From Beijerinckiaceae bacterium (GTDB taxonomy: Bacteria; Pseudomonadota; Alphaproteobacteria; Rhizobiales; Beijerinckiaceae): a stretch of DNA of 64,000 bases. A program made the translations under genes and the position numbers. Under the pieces are notes generated by a model that ran no database searches, was not told where the DNA came from, and saw nothing but the letters and a program-made list of their open reading frames with translations. Positions 7,757 to 15,878 of this stretch are shown piece after piece; within the stretch, counting starts at the first letter, position 1; each line of letters starts with the position of its first letter. The stretch lies in assembly GCA_947370975.1 (NCBI GenBank), contig CANBNG010000021.1, forward strand, positions 1 through 64,000, in the 5' to 3' direction.

Positions 7757-8671
7757 TCACTCCGGCAGCGGGATGAACTCTTCATCGCCGGGCACGCGCG
7801 CAAACCGGTTCGCCTTCCAGTCGGCTTTTGCGTCATCGATGCGCTCTTTGCGCGAGGAGACGAAATTCCACCAGATGTGGCGCGGGCCGTCCATCGGGTC
7901 GCCGCCGATCAGCATCAGGCGGGCGTTGGAGAGGGAGAGAATCGAAATCCGGTCGCCCGGTCGCAGCACCAGCAATTGGCCTGCGCCAAAGGTGTCGCCC
8001 GCAATGTCGATTTCGCCCGACACCACATAAATCGCGCGCTCGTCGACATCCGCATCGAAGGGCAGGATCGCGCCCGGTGCGAGAACCGCTTCGGCATAGA
8101 GCGTTTCATGGGGCAGAGCGATGGAGGAGGTTTCTCCATAGGCGCTGCCGAGGATGAGGCGCACGCGCTTGCCCTCGCCATCGATCACCGGAAGTTCCTC
8201 GCGCCCCACATGCAGAAAGTCGGGCGCTGTCTCTTCATGAGATCTCGGCAAGGCAAGCCAGGTCTGGATGCCAAAGAGCCGCGTGCCCTTGGTGCGCAAT
8301 TCCGGCGCTGTGCGTTCCGAATGGGCGATGCCGCGCCCGGCCGTCATCAGGTTTACCGCGCCCGGACGGATCGGCTGCACCTTGCCGAGCGAATCGCGAT
8401 GCATGATCTCGCCGTCGAAAAGATAGGTGACGGTCGACAGCCCGATATGAGGATGGGGGCGCACATCGAGGCCCTGGCCGAGCAGGAATTCATTGGGCCC
8501 CATCTGATCGAAGAAGATGAAGGGGCCCACCATCTGCTTGCTGGCGGAGGGCAGGGCGCGGCGCACTTCAAAGCCGCCAAGATCGCGCGCACGCGGCACG
8601 ATCACCTGTTCGATGGCATCGCACGCATGCGTATCGCCGGGGACGGGATCAAGATCGGGCAGGGATGACAT
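7757..8671 (-). CDS. Pirin family protein (bicupin)
   Basis: A 304-residue pirin-type double cupin. The N-terminal cupin has VRPHPHIGLSTVTYLFDGE and the following RDSLG, which carry the His/Glu ligands for an iron atom in pirins; the GIAHSE segment follows. The C-terminal cupin (about 180-270) has RAIYVVSGEI. Bacterial pirins act as quercetin dioxygenase-like enzymes or as regulators of metabolic enzymes; the substrate here is not predictable. I took the ATG at 8671 because AGGAGGTAAGA precedes it; the upstream frame to 8770 runs into repeat sequence. Its neighbours on the same strand are xseB and the NadQ-like gene, separated by a repeat. Confidence 0.9.
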   Translation of the reverse strand: MSSLPDLDPVPGDTHACDAIEQVIVPRARDLGGFEVRRALPSASKQMVGPFIFFDQMGPNEFLLGQGLDVRPHPHIGLSTVTYLFDGEIMHRDSLGKVQPIRPGAVNLMTAGRGIAHSERTAPELRTKGTRLFGIQTWLALPRSHEETAPDFLHVGREELPVIDGEGKRVRLILGSAYGETSSIALPHETLYAEAVLAPGAILPFDADVDERAIYVVSGEIDIAGDTFGAGQLLVLRPGDRISILSLSNARLMLIGGDPMDGPRHIWWNFVSSRKERIDDAKADWKANRFARVPGDEEFIPLPE

Positions 8672-8709
8672 TCTTACCTCCTCGACGAAGCGGCTTTCGG
8701 ACGCAATGT

Positions 8710-8832
8710 CCTTCTCCCAGAGGGAGAAAGTGGCGCGCGGAGCGTGACGGATGAGGGGTTGCGAACGCACCGGATAGAGCCTGGCCCCTCACCCGGCTCC
8801 TTCGGAGCCACCCTCTCCCACCGGGAGAGGGG
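8710..8832. repeat. Palindromic intergenic repeat, family B copy 1
   Basis: Contains CTTCTCCCAGAGGGAGAA at the left and CCCCTCACCCGGCTCC-TTC-GGAGCC followed by CCCTCTCCCACCGGGAGAGG at the right. The same modules occur at 56321-56425 and 62665-62786. It fills most of the gap between the pirin gene and xseB. Confidence 0.8.
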
Positions 8833-8835
8833 CAG

Positions 8836-9084
8836 TTACTCTACGTCGAGCGGCTCGACGCCCTTGGGTGTGCCGCTCGCGCTCAGCGTGATCTTTTCGA
8901 TGCGGCCTTCGGCGCTTTTGAGCAGGCGCTCGCAATGGCTGCGCAGATGATTGCCCATTTCATACATCTCGATCGATTTTTCGAGCGAGACCTGTCCGGC
9001 CTCGAGCTGGCTGACAATCTCTTCGAGCTGGCGCAGGGCTTCCTCGAAGGGCAGGGCGGAAATGTCGGGCGGAATGTCGCTCAC
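8836..9084 (-). CDS. xseB: Exodeoxyribonuclease VII small subunit
   Basis: An 82-residue protein matching XseB, the small helical subunit that assembles with XseA into exonuclease VII and degrades single-stranded DNA. The diagnostic stretch is PFEEALRQLEEIVSQLEAGQ followed by SLEKSIEMYEMGNHLRSHCE. Full length for the family (about 80). The large subunit xseA is not in the window, as is usual in Rhizobiales where xseB is unlinked. It is 45 bp downstream of the NadQ-like gene on the same strand. Confidence 0.96.
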   Translation of the reverse strand: MSDIPPDISALPFEEALRQLEEIVSQLEAGQVSLEKSIEMYEMGNHLRSHCERLLKSAEGRIEKITLSASGTPKGVEPLDVE

Positions 9085-9129
9085 GTAAAGGCCTCGTTCG
9101 TCGAAATCATATCGCTCTCTATAGCATGG

Positions 9130-10119
9130 TCAAACGCGCGCGCCGACCCTCAAGCCGGGCGCGGGGCGCTCCTGCAATACCTCGCGACGGAAGCGGAACA
9201 AAGCCGCAGGACGCCCGCCCGTTGCATGCGACATGTCGCCGGTCGCCTCCACCACGGCGGCAGCTTCCACCAGGCGGCGGAAGTTCTGCTTGTGCAGATG
9301 GCGGCCTGAAATCGCTTCCGCCGTGCGTTGCAGCGCGGTCAGGGTGAAGGTCTCGGGCATGAGCTCGAAAATCACGGGTCTGTATTTCATCTTGGCGCGC
9401 AGGCGGCCCATGGCGGTGGCGAGAATCCGGCGGTGGTCGTGCAGCATCGGCTGGCCGAGCGGCGCGCTGGCAGGCGCGCTGCTGCGCCCGTCGCGCAGGG
9501 CCTCGGCAACAAGCCCGGCCTCATAGATCAGCTCGTAACGCTCGAGCACATTGTCCTCGTCAAAGCGCCCGCCCTCCGCACCAAAGAGCAGACGCAGGCG
9601 CTCGCGCCGCGAGCTTCGCGGCCCCGAGACACCGCCCGCCTGTGCGGCCCAGGCCTCGAGGCCCGGCATCAACAACCGGTCGAGCAGCTCGGGCCGTCCC
9701 GCGCGCCAATCTTCCCAGGGGAAGAAGGAATACCAGGGTCGAAACACGGCATCGGGCGCTTCCTGCGCGATTTCGCCGGTGCGGGTGAGCGCGAGATAGC
9801 CGACCGAGACAACATGGGGATCGCGGTCGCCCGCCTGCGCCAGACGGCCACGGTCGCCAAATGTGTAGAGCTGTTCGACATAGCCCAGCGGCACGCCCGT
9901 TTGTTCAGCCACCCAGGCGCGCAGGCCTATCTCAAAAGTGCGGTGGGCCACGGGATCGAAGGAGCCGGACGGCAGAGCGGCTTCGCTGATGGCGGAGGCC
10001 GCGCGCGCGACGAGAATCATCGGCTCGGGCGCATCGCCCACAGCCCCGCTCACCGCGACAATGGCCGCCGTCAGGCCGATCTCGACGGGTAGCGGATGAG
10101 GAAGCTGGCTTTGCGTCAC
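9130..10119 (-). CDS. NadQ/NrtR-like transcriptional regulator (degenerate Nudix domain plus winged helix)
   Basis: A 329-residue protein. The N-terminal 200 residues resemble a Nudix fold (LTAAIVAVSG, then the box region around FEIGLRAWVAEQTGVPLGYV), but the Nudix box lacks most catalytic glutamates, as in NrtR-type NAD regulators. The C-terminal part (MKYRPVIFELMPETFTLTAL, then GRHLHKQNFRRLVE and GRPAALFRF) is the NrtR-style winged helix. In Alphaproteobacteria this architecture (COG4111) is the proposed NAD biosynthesis repressor NadQ; no nad genes are visible here, so the target operon must lie elsewhere. Its ATG overlaps the stop of the upstream phosphatase-like gene (ATGA at 10116-10119), implying coupling. 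Confidence 0.82.
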   Translation of the reverse strand: MTQSQLPHPLPVEIGLTAAIVAVSGAVGDAPEPMILVARAASAISEAALPSGSFDPVAHRTFEIGLRAWVAEQTGVPLGYVEQLYTFGDRGRLAQAGDRDPHVVSVGYLALTRTGEIAQEAPDAVFRPWYSFFPWEDWRAGRPELLDRLLMPGLEAWAAQAGGVSGPRSSRRERLRLLFGAEGGRFDEDNVLERYELIYEAGLVAEALRDGRSSAPASAPLGQPMLHDHRRILATAMGRLRAKMKYRPVIFELMPETFTLTALQRTAEAISGRHLHKQNFRRLVEAAAVVEATGDMSHATGGRPAALFRFRREVLQERPAPGLRVGARV

Positions 10120-10643
10120 GCGTGCTCCCGCTGGCCAAGGTCAAAGGAAAAGGGCTGGCCCTCAAAACAATCCTGTCCGCGGCCGATGGCCTCGATGGCC
10201 GCGATCATGGCTCCGTTGCGCCCGAGCAGCGCGTCGCCCAGCGCCACAAGTCGGGCGTTGGGCGTGGCGGTGGGCGACAGGGCGCGCAGGCGGCGCGCGG
10301 TGTCCCATTCGCAAGCCTCGGGGCGCAATGCGCAATAGGTAATATAGGCCGCCGCCGTGGAACGGCTGACGCCCGCATAGCAATGCACGACGACCGGCTC
10401 CGCGCGATCCCATCTGCGCATGAAGCGGACAAGCTGGGCGACATGGGCTTCCTCGGGCAGGATATGGCCCTCCATCTCCGCCACAATATCGGAGAGCCCG
10501 ACAATCAGATGGCGTTCTGCCGCAATCTCAAGGGGGCGGGGCACATGCGTCTGCGGATTGATGAGCGTGACGAGGCTGCGCGCACCGGTCGTGCGCACGG
10601 TGTCCTCGATTTTGGAGAGAGCACAGACATGGAGTCGCGGCAT
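10116..10643 (-). CDS. Protein tyrosine phosphatase-like protein (dual-specificity fold)
   Basis: A 175-residue cytosolic protein with the cysteine phosphatase loop HCYAGVSRS at residues 87-95, matching HCxxGxxR(S/T) with C88 as nucleophile and R94 as phosphate binder. The preceding VGLSDI could supply the general-acid aspartate. The size fits the small dual-specificity phosphatase-like proteins of Rhizobiales annotated as tyrosine phosphatases; the substrate is unknown. It is the first gene of a pair with the NadQ-like regulator, overlapping by 4 bp. Activity on a phosphorylated small molecule rather than protein is possible. Confidence 0.85.
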   Translation of the reverse strand: MPRLHVCALSKIEDTVRTTGARSLVTLINPQTHVPRPLEIAAERHLIVGLSDIVAEMEGHILPEEAHVAQLVRFMRRWDRAEPVVVHCYAGVSRSTAAAYITYCALRPEACEWDTARRLRALSPTATPNARLVALGDALLGRNGAMIAAIEAIGRGQDCFEGQPFSFDLGQREHA

Positions 10644-10676
10644 TTTGCCTGGCCTTTGTCGTTTGCGAAAACCTGC

Positions 10677-11297
10677 TCAGTCGTCCCGGCCACGCATTTC
10701 GGCCTCGATGGCGCGAAAGCGCGAAATGAACAGGTCTTCTGCCTTGTCCGAATGCATGGGCGCGATCAGCGTTTCAACTTCGCGCAAAGAGACGCTAGGC
10801 CGCCCGAAGAATCGTTCGGCCTCGGCTTCAGCAAAGCCTGCCAGATGTGTCGCCTCGATGAAGGCGGCTGCGCGATCGGCGGCTTTGGTGAGCTTGGCAA
10901 GCGCGGGGCCGGGCTTGGCGGGCAGCGAAAAGCGCAGGTGAATGGCCGCGAGCAGCCGCGCCTCGACCTGCTTGTACGCATCGCCGATGACGGTCTTGAA
11001 GGGCGAGATAATGTCGCCGATCACATATTCGGGCGCGTCGTGCAAAAGCACGATCAGGCGCGCGGCGGGCGAAACGCCAGGGTCCATGGCAATGGCGAGA
11101 TGCTCGACCAGCACCGAATGTTGCGCGACGGAGAAAATATGCGCGCCCCGCGTCTGGCCGTTCCAGCGCGCGACGCGCGCCAGGCCATGGGCAATGTCCT
11201 CGATCTCGACATCGAGCGGGGAGGGATCGAGCAAATCGAGACGGCGACCCGACAGCATGCGCTGCCAGGCGCGCGGGGGATCCTTACGCGCGGTCAT
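10677..11297 (-). CDS. HD-domain phosphohydrolase (YfbR-like)
   Basis: A 206-residue HD-superfamily protein. Metal ligands are visible as H in FSVAQHSVLV, HD in LIVLLHDAPEYVIGDI, and a later D in TKAADRAAAFIEA. The layout resembles YfbR-type 5-prime-nucleotidases and related HD hydrolases; the exact nucleotide substrate is unclear. I chose ATG 11297 (MTARKDPPRAWQRML) since the longer frame to 11336 lies within tag. It overlaps the 3-prime end of tag by 14 bp and is likely cotranscribed with it, suggesting a nucleotide-pool or DNA-repair theme. Confidence 0.82.
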   Translation of the reverse strand: MTARKDPPRAWQRMLSGRRLDLLDPSPLDVEIEDIAHGLARVARWNGQTRGAHIFSVAQHSVLVEHLAIAMDPGVSPAARLIVLLHDAPEYVIGDIISPFKTVIGDAYKQVEARLLAAIHLRFSLPAKPGPALAKLTKAADRAAAFIEATHLAGFAEAEAERFFGRPSVSLREVETLIAPMHSDKAEDLFISRFRAIEAEMRGRDD

Positions 11298-11922
11298 GAT
11301 GGTCCTTTTTATGCGCCAGCGCGGCGCAGGCGCCATGGCGATGGCAGCCGACGAGATGATCGTTCACCATGCCCACAGCCTGCGCGAAAGCATAAATGAT
11401 GGTTGGCCCACAGAAATTGAATCCGCGCGCTTTCAGATCTTTTGACATGCGGACCGAGATTGGCGTCTGCACCGGAATTTCGCCCATGTGGCGCAGGTTG
11501 GACTGGTGGGGCGCGCCGTCGAAGAAATTCCACAGATAATTGGCAAAGCCCTCGCCCTCCTGAATGGCAAGCCAGGCCTGCGCGGAGGCAATGGTGCTCA
11601 CGATCTTTGCCCGGTTGCGCACGATGCCGGCATCGAGCATCAGGCTCTCGACCTTGCCTGCGTCATAGCGCGCGATGATCTGCGGGTCGAAGCCATCGAA
11701 GGCCGCGCGGAAATTCTCGCGCTTGCGCAGAATGGTGATCCACGAGAGCCCCGCCTGGAACCCGTCGAGGATCAGCTTTTCAAACAAGGCACGGTCGTCC
11801 CATTCGGGCACGCCCCATTCGGTGTCATGATAGGCGAGGTAAAGCGGGTCCACGCCGGGCCAGGGGCAGCGGTCGCGGCCATCGGGATGGGAGAGCGGGA
11901 GGCGGAGCTTTTCCTGAATCAT
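11284..11922 (-). CDS. tag: DNA-3-methyladenine glycosylase I
   Basis: A 212-residue Tag-type helix-hairpin-helix glycosylase that excises 3-methyladenine from alkylated DNA. The N-terminal DRCPWPGVDPLYLAYHDTEW provides the first Cys and His of the family zinc snap; the C-terminal NDHLVGCHRH provides the second His/Cys pair. The catalytic-pocket region ALFEKLILDGFQAGLSWITI is well conserved. Normal length. It lies 12 bp downstream of the YgfZ-like gene and overlaps the HD gene that follows. Confidence 0.95.
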   Translation of the reverse strand: MIQEKLRLPLSHPDGRDRCPWPGVDPLYLAYHDTEWGVPEWDDRALFEKLILDGFQAGLSWITILRKRENFRAAFDGFDPQIIARYDAGKVESLMLDAGIVRNRAKIVSTIASAQAWLAIQEGEGFANYLWNFFDGAPHQSNLRHMGEIPVQTPISVRMSKDLKARGFNFCGPTIIYAFAQAVGMVNDHLVGCHRHGACAALAHKKDHHDRA

Positions 11923-11934
11923 GCAAAAGAGCCC

Positions 11935-12750
11935 TCAAGCCCGCACCATATGAGCGGGCAGAAGTTCGACGATGGCCCCGCCCGCGATGAGCGGCGTGGC
12001 ATTTGCCAACGCCTCCTCGGCCTTGTCGAGGCGGATCATGGCAAGCGCGCGCCCTGCGCTTGTCGCCGAGCCCATTGTGCCGATGGCGATATCGCCGGCG
12101 CGGATCTCGGTTCCCGGCGCCGGGGCTGGACCGCGCAAGGCAATAGGCACGATACGCTTGCGCGCGGTGCCCCGGTGTTCGACGCGCGAGACCACTTCCT
12201 GCCCGATATAGCAGCCCTTCTTGAAATCGAGCCCGTGGATCAGGTCCATATCCGCATCGTGGGGAAAGGCCTCGCCATAGGCAAAATCAAGCCCGCCCTT
12301 GGGCACGCCGCAGAGAATGCGATGCGTCTCGTAATCATCGTGATTATGCGCCTGCGCCTCAAGGCGCGGCAGGATGGCGCGGCGGCCAAGACCGGCATGG
12401 CGGGGATCATCGAACACGAGCCCCTCGCTGGTTGCCCCGTCCCACAGCGCGACGACGCCGAGATCTGGCCGCTCTTCGAGCGTCACTTTCGCGCGCAGCC
12501 GGTACATGGAGAGGCGCTTCAGGAGCGCGCTCACGGCATCGCTGCCGGTCTCGATGAGGAAGCCTTCGGGTTCTTCCACGATCAGAAAATCAAACAGGAT
12601 CTTGCCTTGCGGACTCAGCAGCGCGCCAAAGCCCGCGGCCTCCGGGCTCACCTTGTCCATATTGCAGGTCACGAGCCCTTGCAGGAAGCTCCGCGCCTCT
12701 TCGCCGCTGACGCTCAAGACGCCGCGATCGTCGAGAAAAGCTGAAGCCAT
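11935..12750 (-). CDS. ygfZ: YgfZ/GcvT-like folate-binding protein, iron-sulfur cluster assembly factor
   Basis: A 271-residue protein with the YgfZ signature KGCYIGQEVVSRVEHRG, whose cysteine is essential in the family. YgfZ proteins bind tetrahydrofolate and help maintain certain 4Fe-4S enzymes such as MiaB. The N-terminal FLDDRGVLSVSGEEARSFLQ and the internal CNMDKVSPE segment are the aminomethyltransferase-like domain. I chose ATG 12750 (GGAG about 10 nt upstream); ATG 12774 is possible. It is upstream of tag on the same strand with a 12-bp gap. Confidence 0.88.
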   Translation of the reverse strand: MASAFLDDRGVLSVSGEEARSFLQGLVTCNMDKVSPEAAGFGALLSPQGKILFDFLIVEEPEGFLIETGSDAVSALLKRLSMYRLRAKVTLEERPDLGVVALWDGATSEGLVFDDPRHAGLGRRAILPRLEAQAHNHDDYETHRILCGVPKGGLDFAYGEAFPHDADMDLIHGLDFKKGCYIGQEVVSRVEHRGTARKRIVPIALRGPAPAPGTEIRAGDIAIGTMGSATSAGRALAMIRLDKAEEALANATPLIAGGAIVELLPAHMVRA

Positions 12751-12826
12751 CGTGCTGCACTCCGCAGGTTTCATGAACACACACCAGTAATGAGTCAGGC
12801 GGCGCGCCGACGCAAGGCTGAGCCGC

Positions 12827-13330
12827 TCACGGCTCTGGCATGAATGTGTGCCAGGTGCCGTCCGCGCCGATGCGCACAAGGTGCAGGAGCGGCGGATCGC
12901 TGGTGAGATCGGCAAAGCGCAGGCAGCGCAACATATGAAGCCGCGTGGCGGCATCGGGCTCTTTTTCCGGCACGAGTGCGAAGGCCGGCCAGACATAGGT
13001 CTCGAAGGGCCCGCGCTTCACCTTGACGAAAGGCGCTTCCATCACGGCTTGCAGGATCGCCAGCATTTCAACGCCTTTCCCGTCGAAGGAGCGGGCTTTC
13101 AGCACATCGAGCGGATCAAACCCCGGCCCCTTGCGGGTACCGCGCTCGAAAATCGGGGGCAGTTCGTTCCATTCGATGGGAGTGCGGAGCCGCTCGATGT
13201 CGCGCGTTTCTGCAGCCTCAAGCATTTTCGCGCGCAGGGCTGCGACGCGTGGCGGCAGGCTCGCAACATTGCTGATGGGCGCGGAGATCTGTTGTGGTGG
13301 CGTGGGCGCTGCTTTGCGGGGTGGGCTCAT
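12827..13330 (-). CDS. Conserved hypothetical protein, 167 aa
   Basis: Not recognised. The first 30 residues are proline- and alanine-rich and probably disordered. The rest is a compact domain with MLEAAETRDIERLRTPIEWN, FERGTRKGPGFDPLDVLKAR and a C-terminal LLHLVRIGADGTWHTFMPEP. There is no signal peptide or membrane segment. Coding potential is supported by codon composition like its neighbours and by tight placement between ygfZ and the next hypothetical gene. The pattern of a charged alpha/beta domain that mentions no catalytic motif prevents a function call. The GTRKGPGFDPLDVLKARSFD stretch looks like the most constrained part and would be the best search probe. Confidence 0.7.
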   Translation of the reverse strand: MSPPRKAAPTPPQQISAPISNVASLPPRVAALRAKMLEAAETRDIERLRTPIEWNELPPIFERGTRKGPGFDPLDVLKARSFDGKGVEMLAILQAVMEAPFVKVKRGPFETYVWPAFALVPEKEPDAATRLHMLRCLRFADLTSDPPLLHLVRIGADGTWHTFMPEP

Positions 13331-13367
13331 GCGCGCAGATTAGCCGCGCAAACGGGCGGCGCGAAGG

Positions 13368-13628
13368 CTAGTGACGGCTGGCGAGCGAAAATTCACCCGA
13401 GAGGATGCGATCTGGCAGTTGACGCGCGAAATCGGCCACGGGCTCTTCGCCATAAGCGATGACGAGTTCCTGAAACGCCGCGAACAGCGCGGCATGGGCG
13501 AAGGAATCGCTTTCAATGCCAGCGAGAATGGCCTCGGCAAAAGCCTCGGTCACATAACCAAGCGCTTCGCGCCGGCCCTCGGCGGCATCGGGGTCTTCGA
13601 TATCAGCTAGGATTGGGTCATTCATCAC
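13368..13628 (-). CDS. Conserved hypothetical protein, 86 aa
   Basis: Not recognised. An acidic, largely helical 86-residue protein without signal peptide or membrane segment: MMNDPILADIEDPDAAEGRR then AFAEAILAGIESDSFAHAAL. It lies 37 bp upstream of the preceding hypothetical gene on the same strand, so the two may be one operon. Codon composition matches the surrounding genes. A second in-frame ATG immediately follows the first, so the start could be one codon later. Confidence 0.6.
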   Translation of the reverse strand: MMNDPILADIEDPDAAEGRREALGYVTEAFAEAILAGIESDSFAHAALFAAFQELVIAYGEEPVADFARQLPDRILSGEFSLASRH

Positions 13629-13790
13629 GGGGCGGACACTAACCTTTGCCGTGCGTCACCGCGACCTGTCTCTTTAAGAACGGTTAACGGGGTAAGCTGT
13701 TCAGATCCCGACATGATTTCGCCCCCCTTGCGGGCGGTGCGAAAAACAGCTTTCATGCGAGGATTGCTATCGTATCCAGTATCATTTTTT

Positions 13791-14042
13791 ATGAATCAAC
13801 GCGCCAAACTCATTGCCTCGATCATCAACAATCCGCGGGATGTTCGCTATGCCGACGCCTGCAAGGTTGCGGAGCTGCTTGGCTTTACCGGCCGTCAAAA
13901 AGGGACGTCCCACAAGTTCTACTCGAGGCGGGGCGAACAGGTGGTTTTGAATTTCCAGAACCGTGACGGAGCAATTGCTGATTATCAGGCCAGGCAATTG
14001 GTCGAGATGATCAGAAAATACGGAGATGGCGATGAAAACTGA
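13791..14042 (+). CDS. hicA: HicA family toxin (mRNA interferase), system 1
   Basis: An 83-residue HicA/YcfA-type protein with a double-stranded RNA-binding-like fold. The catalytic histidine is present in the GTSHKFYSR motif. HicA toxins cleave mRNAs and arrest growth. I chose ATG 13791 (MNQRAKLIASIINN), which gives the normal HicA length; the frame extends upstream to 13713 without similarity. The last 17 bp overlap the hicB start, so toxin and antitoxin are cotranslated in the usual hicA-hicB order. Confidence 0.9.
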   Translation: MNQRAKLIASIINNPRDVRYADACKVAELLGFTGRQKGTSHKFYSRRGEQVVLNFQNRDGAIADYQARQLVEMIRKYGDGDEN

Positions 14043-14412
14043 GCTTTACCCTGCACATGTTTTCTGGAGCGACGAGGATCAGGCCTTTATCGCAATCGCT
14101 CCCGATTTGCCCGGATGTTCTGCGGTTGGGGATACGCAGGAAGAAGCCCTCCGTGAGCTTCAGATCGCTATCGACGGCACAATTGAAGCGCATCTGGCCG
14201 TCGGCAATCCCGTGCCGCCGCCTTCCACCCCTGCGGTCGAGCCGGAATTCAGTGGCAAATTGCTTCTCAGAATGCCCAAATGGCTCCATGCCCATCTGGT
14301 GAAAACCGCCAAGGCCGAGGGCGTGAGCCTCAATGCCTATGTCACGACTTTGCTGGCTGCGGCCTCTGCCGCCAAGGCTCCGCCCGAGCGCAAACAATCG
14401 GAAGCGGCCTGA
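14026..14412 (+). CDS. hicB: HicB family antitoxin, system 1
   Basis: A 128-residue HicB antitoxin. The N-terminal partial RNase H-like domain (DEDQAFIAIAPDLPGCSAVG, then TQEEALRELQIAIDG) neutralises HicA. The C-terminal KLLLRMPKWLHAHLVKTAKA followed by SLNAYVTTLLA is a ribbon-helix-helix DNA-binding domain that should autorepress the operon. Start is ATG 14026, or two codons later at 14032, both inside the end of hicA. The gene converges on the TIGR02301-type gene 2 bp after its stop. Confidence 0.92.
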   Translation: MAMKTELYPAHVFWSDEDQAFIAIAPDLPGCSAVGDTQEEALRELQIAIDGTIEAHLAVGNPVPPPSTPAVEPEFSGKLLLRMPKWLHAHLVKTAKAEGVSLNAYVTTLLAAASAAKAPPERKQSEAA

Positions 14413-14414
14413 CT

Positions 14415-14837
14415 TCACCCCCCGCTGTAGCGGCTGGTGATGTCGCGCGTGAGGCGCGCGCCTTCATCGAGAAAGCGCTCGACCACGGCCTCGGCATTGG
14501 GCGTGCAGCTGCGATAGGTCACTTCATAGCCGCGAAACCCGCGGTTGAACGCGCCCGCCAACCGCTCGCGGCGGGTGTCGCTGGGGTTTTCGGCCTCCAG
14601 CAGGGCGTTCATCCGCGCCTGCCAGCTTTGCCCATCGCGCGCCCCGCAGAGATCGCGCAGAAAGGTGAGCGCGCCCATGATTTCGGCGAGCCGCATCAAT
14701 TGCGGCTCATAGGGCGGAACCGCCTCTGCGGGAGCTGGCGGCGCGGGCGCTTGCGCCAGCGCGGGGGTGGCGCAGGCGAGAAAAACAATCGCGGCGATCT
14801 TGCGCAGCAGCCTGCGGGGTGTGTTCGCGTTCATCAC
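14415..14837 (-). CDS. TIGR02301-type periplasmic protein of unknown function
   Basis: A 140-residue exported protein. A Sec signal peptide covers about residues 1-28 (basic RRLLRK, hydrophobic IAAIVFLACATPALAQ). The mature domain has LMRLAEIMGALTFLRDLCG, AFNRGFRGYEVTYRSCTPNA and an SRY-type end, the pattern I associate with the alphaproteobacterial TIGR02301 family. Two conserved cysteines could form a disulfide in the periplasm. Function is unknown. Its ATG overlaps the stop of the Nudix gene by 4 bp, and that gene in turn overlaps pdxH, forming a three-gene run. Confidence 0.8.
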   Translation of the reverse strand: MMNANTPRRLLRKIAAIVFLACATPALAQAPAPPAPAEAVPPYEPQLMRLAEIMGALTFLRDLCGARDGQSWQARMNALLEAENPSDTRRERLAGAFNRGFRGYEVTYRSCTPNAEAVVERFLDEGARLTRDITSRYSGG

Positions 14838-15268
14838 GCCTTTTGTAACACGAGACGCGCGGCTGCGAGAATGCGCATCAAGCCCGGCGTGACCGGCAAG
14901 TCGCCAAGATCGTCTGGATCGGCCCAGACAAGCTCGGGGGCCTCCTCGCTTGGCGTACCGTCGCCCGCAATCCAGTGCGCTGCAAAACTCGCCACCACGA
15001 AATGACGGCGCACGCGATTGGCCTCGTCGAGATCGACCACTTCGCTATGGCCGGCAAAGCCAATGATGCGCGCCTCCACGCCGGTCTCTTCCATCAATTC
15101 GCGCAGTGCCGCCTCTTCCAGCGTCTCGCCGATTTCCACGACCCCGCCGGGGAGCGAAAAGACTTTTGCATGAGGATTGGACACGCGCGCGCCCAGCAGC
15201 ACCTTGCCGTGCCGAAACACCGCAATGCTGGCGGCAAGAAAGGGCCGCTCGGGATAAAGCCGGCTCAC
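14834..15268 (-). CDS. Nudix hydrolase
   Basis: A 144-residue Nudix enzyme with a complete box from G42 to V64: G-x5-E48-x7-R56-E57-L-x-E-E-x-G-V, so catalysis should be intact. The layout resembles ADP-ribose or nucleoside diphosphate-sugar type Nudix hydrolases (MutT/ADPRase), but the substrate cannot be set by eye. It lies between pdxH and the TIGR02301-type gene with 4-bp overlaps at both ends, so the three are translated together. Confidence 0.93.
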   Translation of the reverse strand: MSRLYPERPFLAASIAVFRHGKVLLGARVSNPHAKVFSLPGGVVEIGETLEEAALRELMEETGVEARIIGFAGHSEVVDLDEANRVRRHFVVASFAAHWIAGDGTPSEEAPELVWADPDDLGDLPVTPGLMRILAAARLVLQKA

Positions 15269-15867
15269 GGATAAAGCCGCTCCTTGCTCCAGACATCATC
15301 GGCGTTCTCGCGACGGAAGACCGCGCGGTCGTGCAGGCGGAAGGGGCGGTCCTGCCAGAATTCGATCTGCAGCGGCCGCACGCGATAGCCATTCCAGAAG
15401 GGAGGGCGGGGGACATCGCCAAGACCAAAGCGCGCGGCTTCGCGGGCAACCGCCTTTTCCAGCGCGAACCGGCTTTCGAGCGCGCGCGATTGCTTGCTGG
15501 CCCAGGCGCCGATGCGGCTGTCGCGGGGGCGGCTCGCGAAATAAGCGTCCGCTTCGTCGCTGCTCACCAGCTCTACCGGTCCGCGCACGCGCACCTGCCG
15601 CCTGAGCGACTTCCAGTGAAACACGAGGGCGGCCTTCATGTTGCCTGTGAGCTCGAGCCCCTTGGCGCTCTCGCTGTTGGTGTAAAAGGTGAAGCCGCGC
15701 GGCTCCAGGCCCTTGAGCAGAACCATGCGCGCGTCGGGCAGGCCATCGGCATCGACGGTGGCCAGCGTCATCGCGTTCGGGTCATTGAGCTCTTTTTCGC
15801 GCGCCTCTGCAAACCATTGCTCAAAAAGGACAAATGGCTCGCTGGCTTGGGTAAAGTCACTCGTCAT
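15265..15867 (-). CDS. pdxH: Pyridoxamine 5-prime-phosphate oxidase
   Basis: A 200-residue FMN-dependent oxidase that converts pyridoxamine or pyridoxine 5-prime-phosphate to pyridoxal 5-prime-phosphate. Signatures: DARMVLLKGLEPRGFTFYTN, HWKSLRRQVRVRGPVE, SRIGAWASKQS and the C-terminal PLQIEFWQDRPFRLHDR. I prefer ATG 15867; a TTG at 15879 with AAGGT upstream is an alternative adding four residues. It is divergent from the lipoprotein gene, whose start is 12 bp away, so the two promoters must overlap with the opposing 5-prime ends. Confidence 0.96.
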   Translation of the reverse strand: MTSDFTQASEPFVLFEQWFAEAREKELNDPNAMTLATVDADGLPDARMVLLKGLEPRGFTFYTNSESAKGLELTGNMKAALVFHWKSLRRQVRVRGPVELVSSDEADAYFASRPRDSRIGAWASKQSRALESRFALEKAVAREAARFGLGDVPRPPFWNGYRVRPLQIEFWQDRPFRLHDRAVFRRENADDVWSKERLYP

Positions 15868-15878
15868 TAAGGTGTTCA

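Noticed and set aside
10122..11399. A 425-residue plus-strand frame across the phosphatase, HD and tag genes
   Set aside because: Antisense to three well-supported genes, no domain, and its length follows from GC codon bias.
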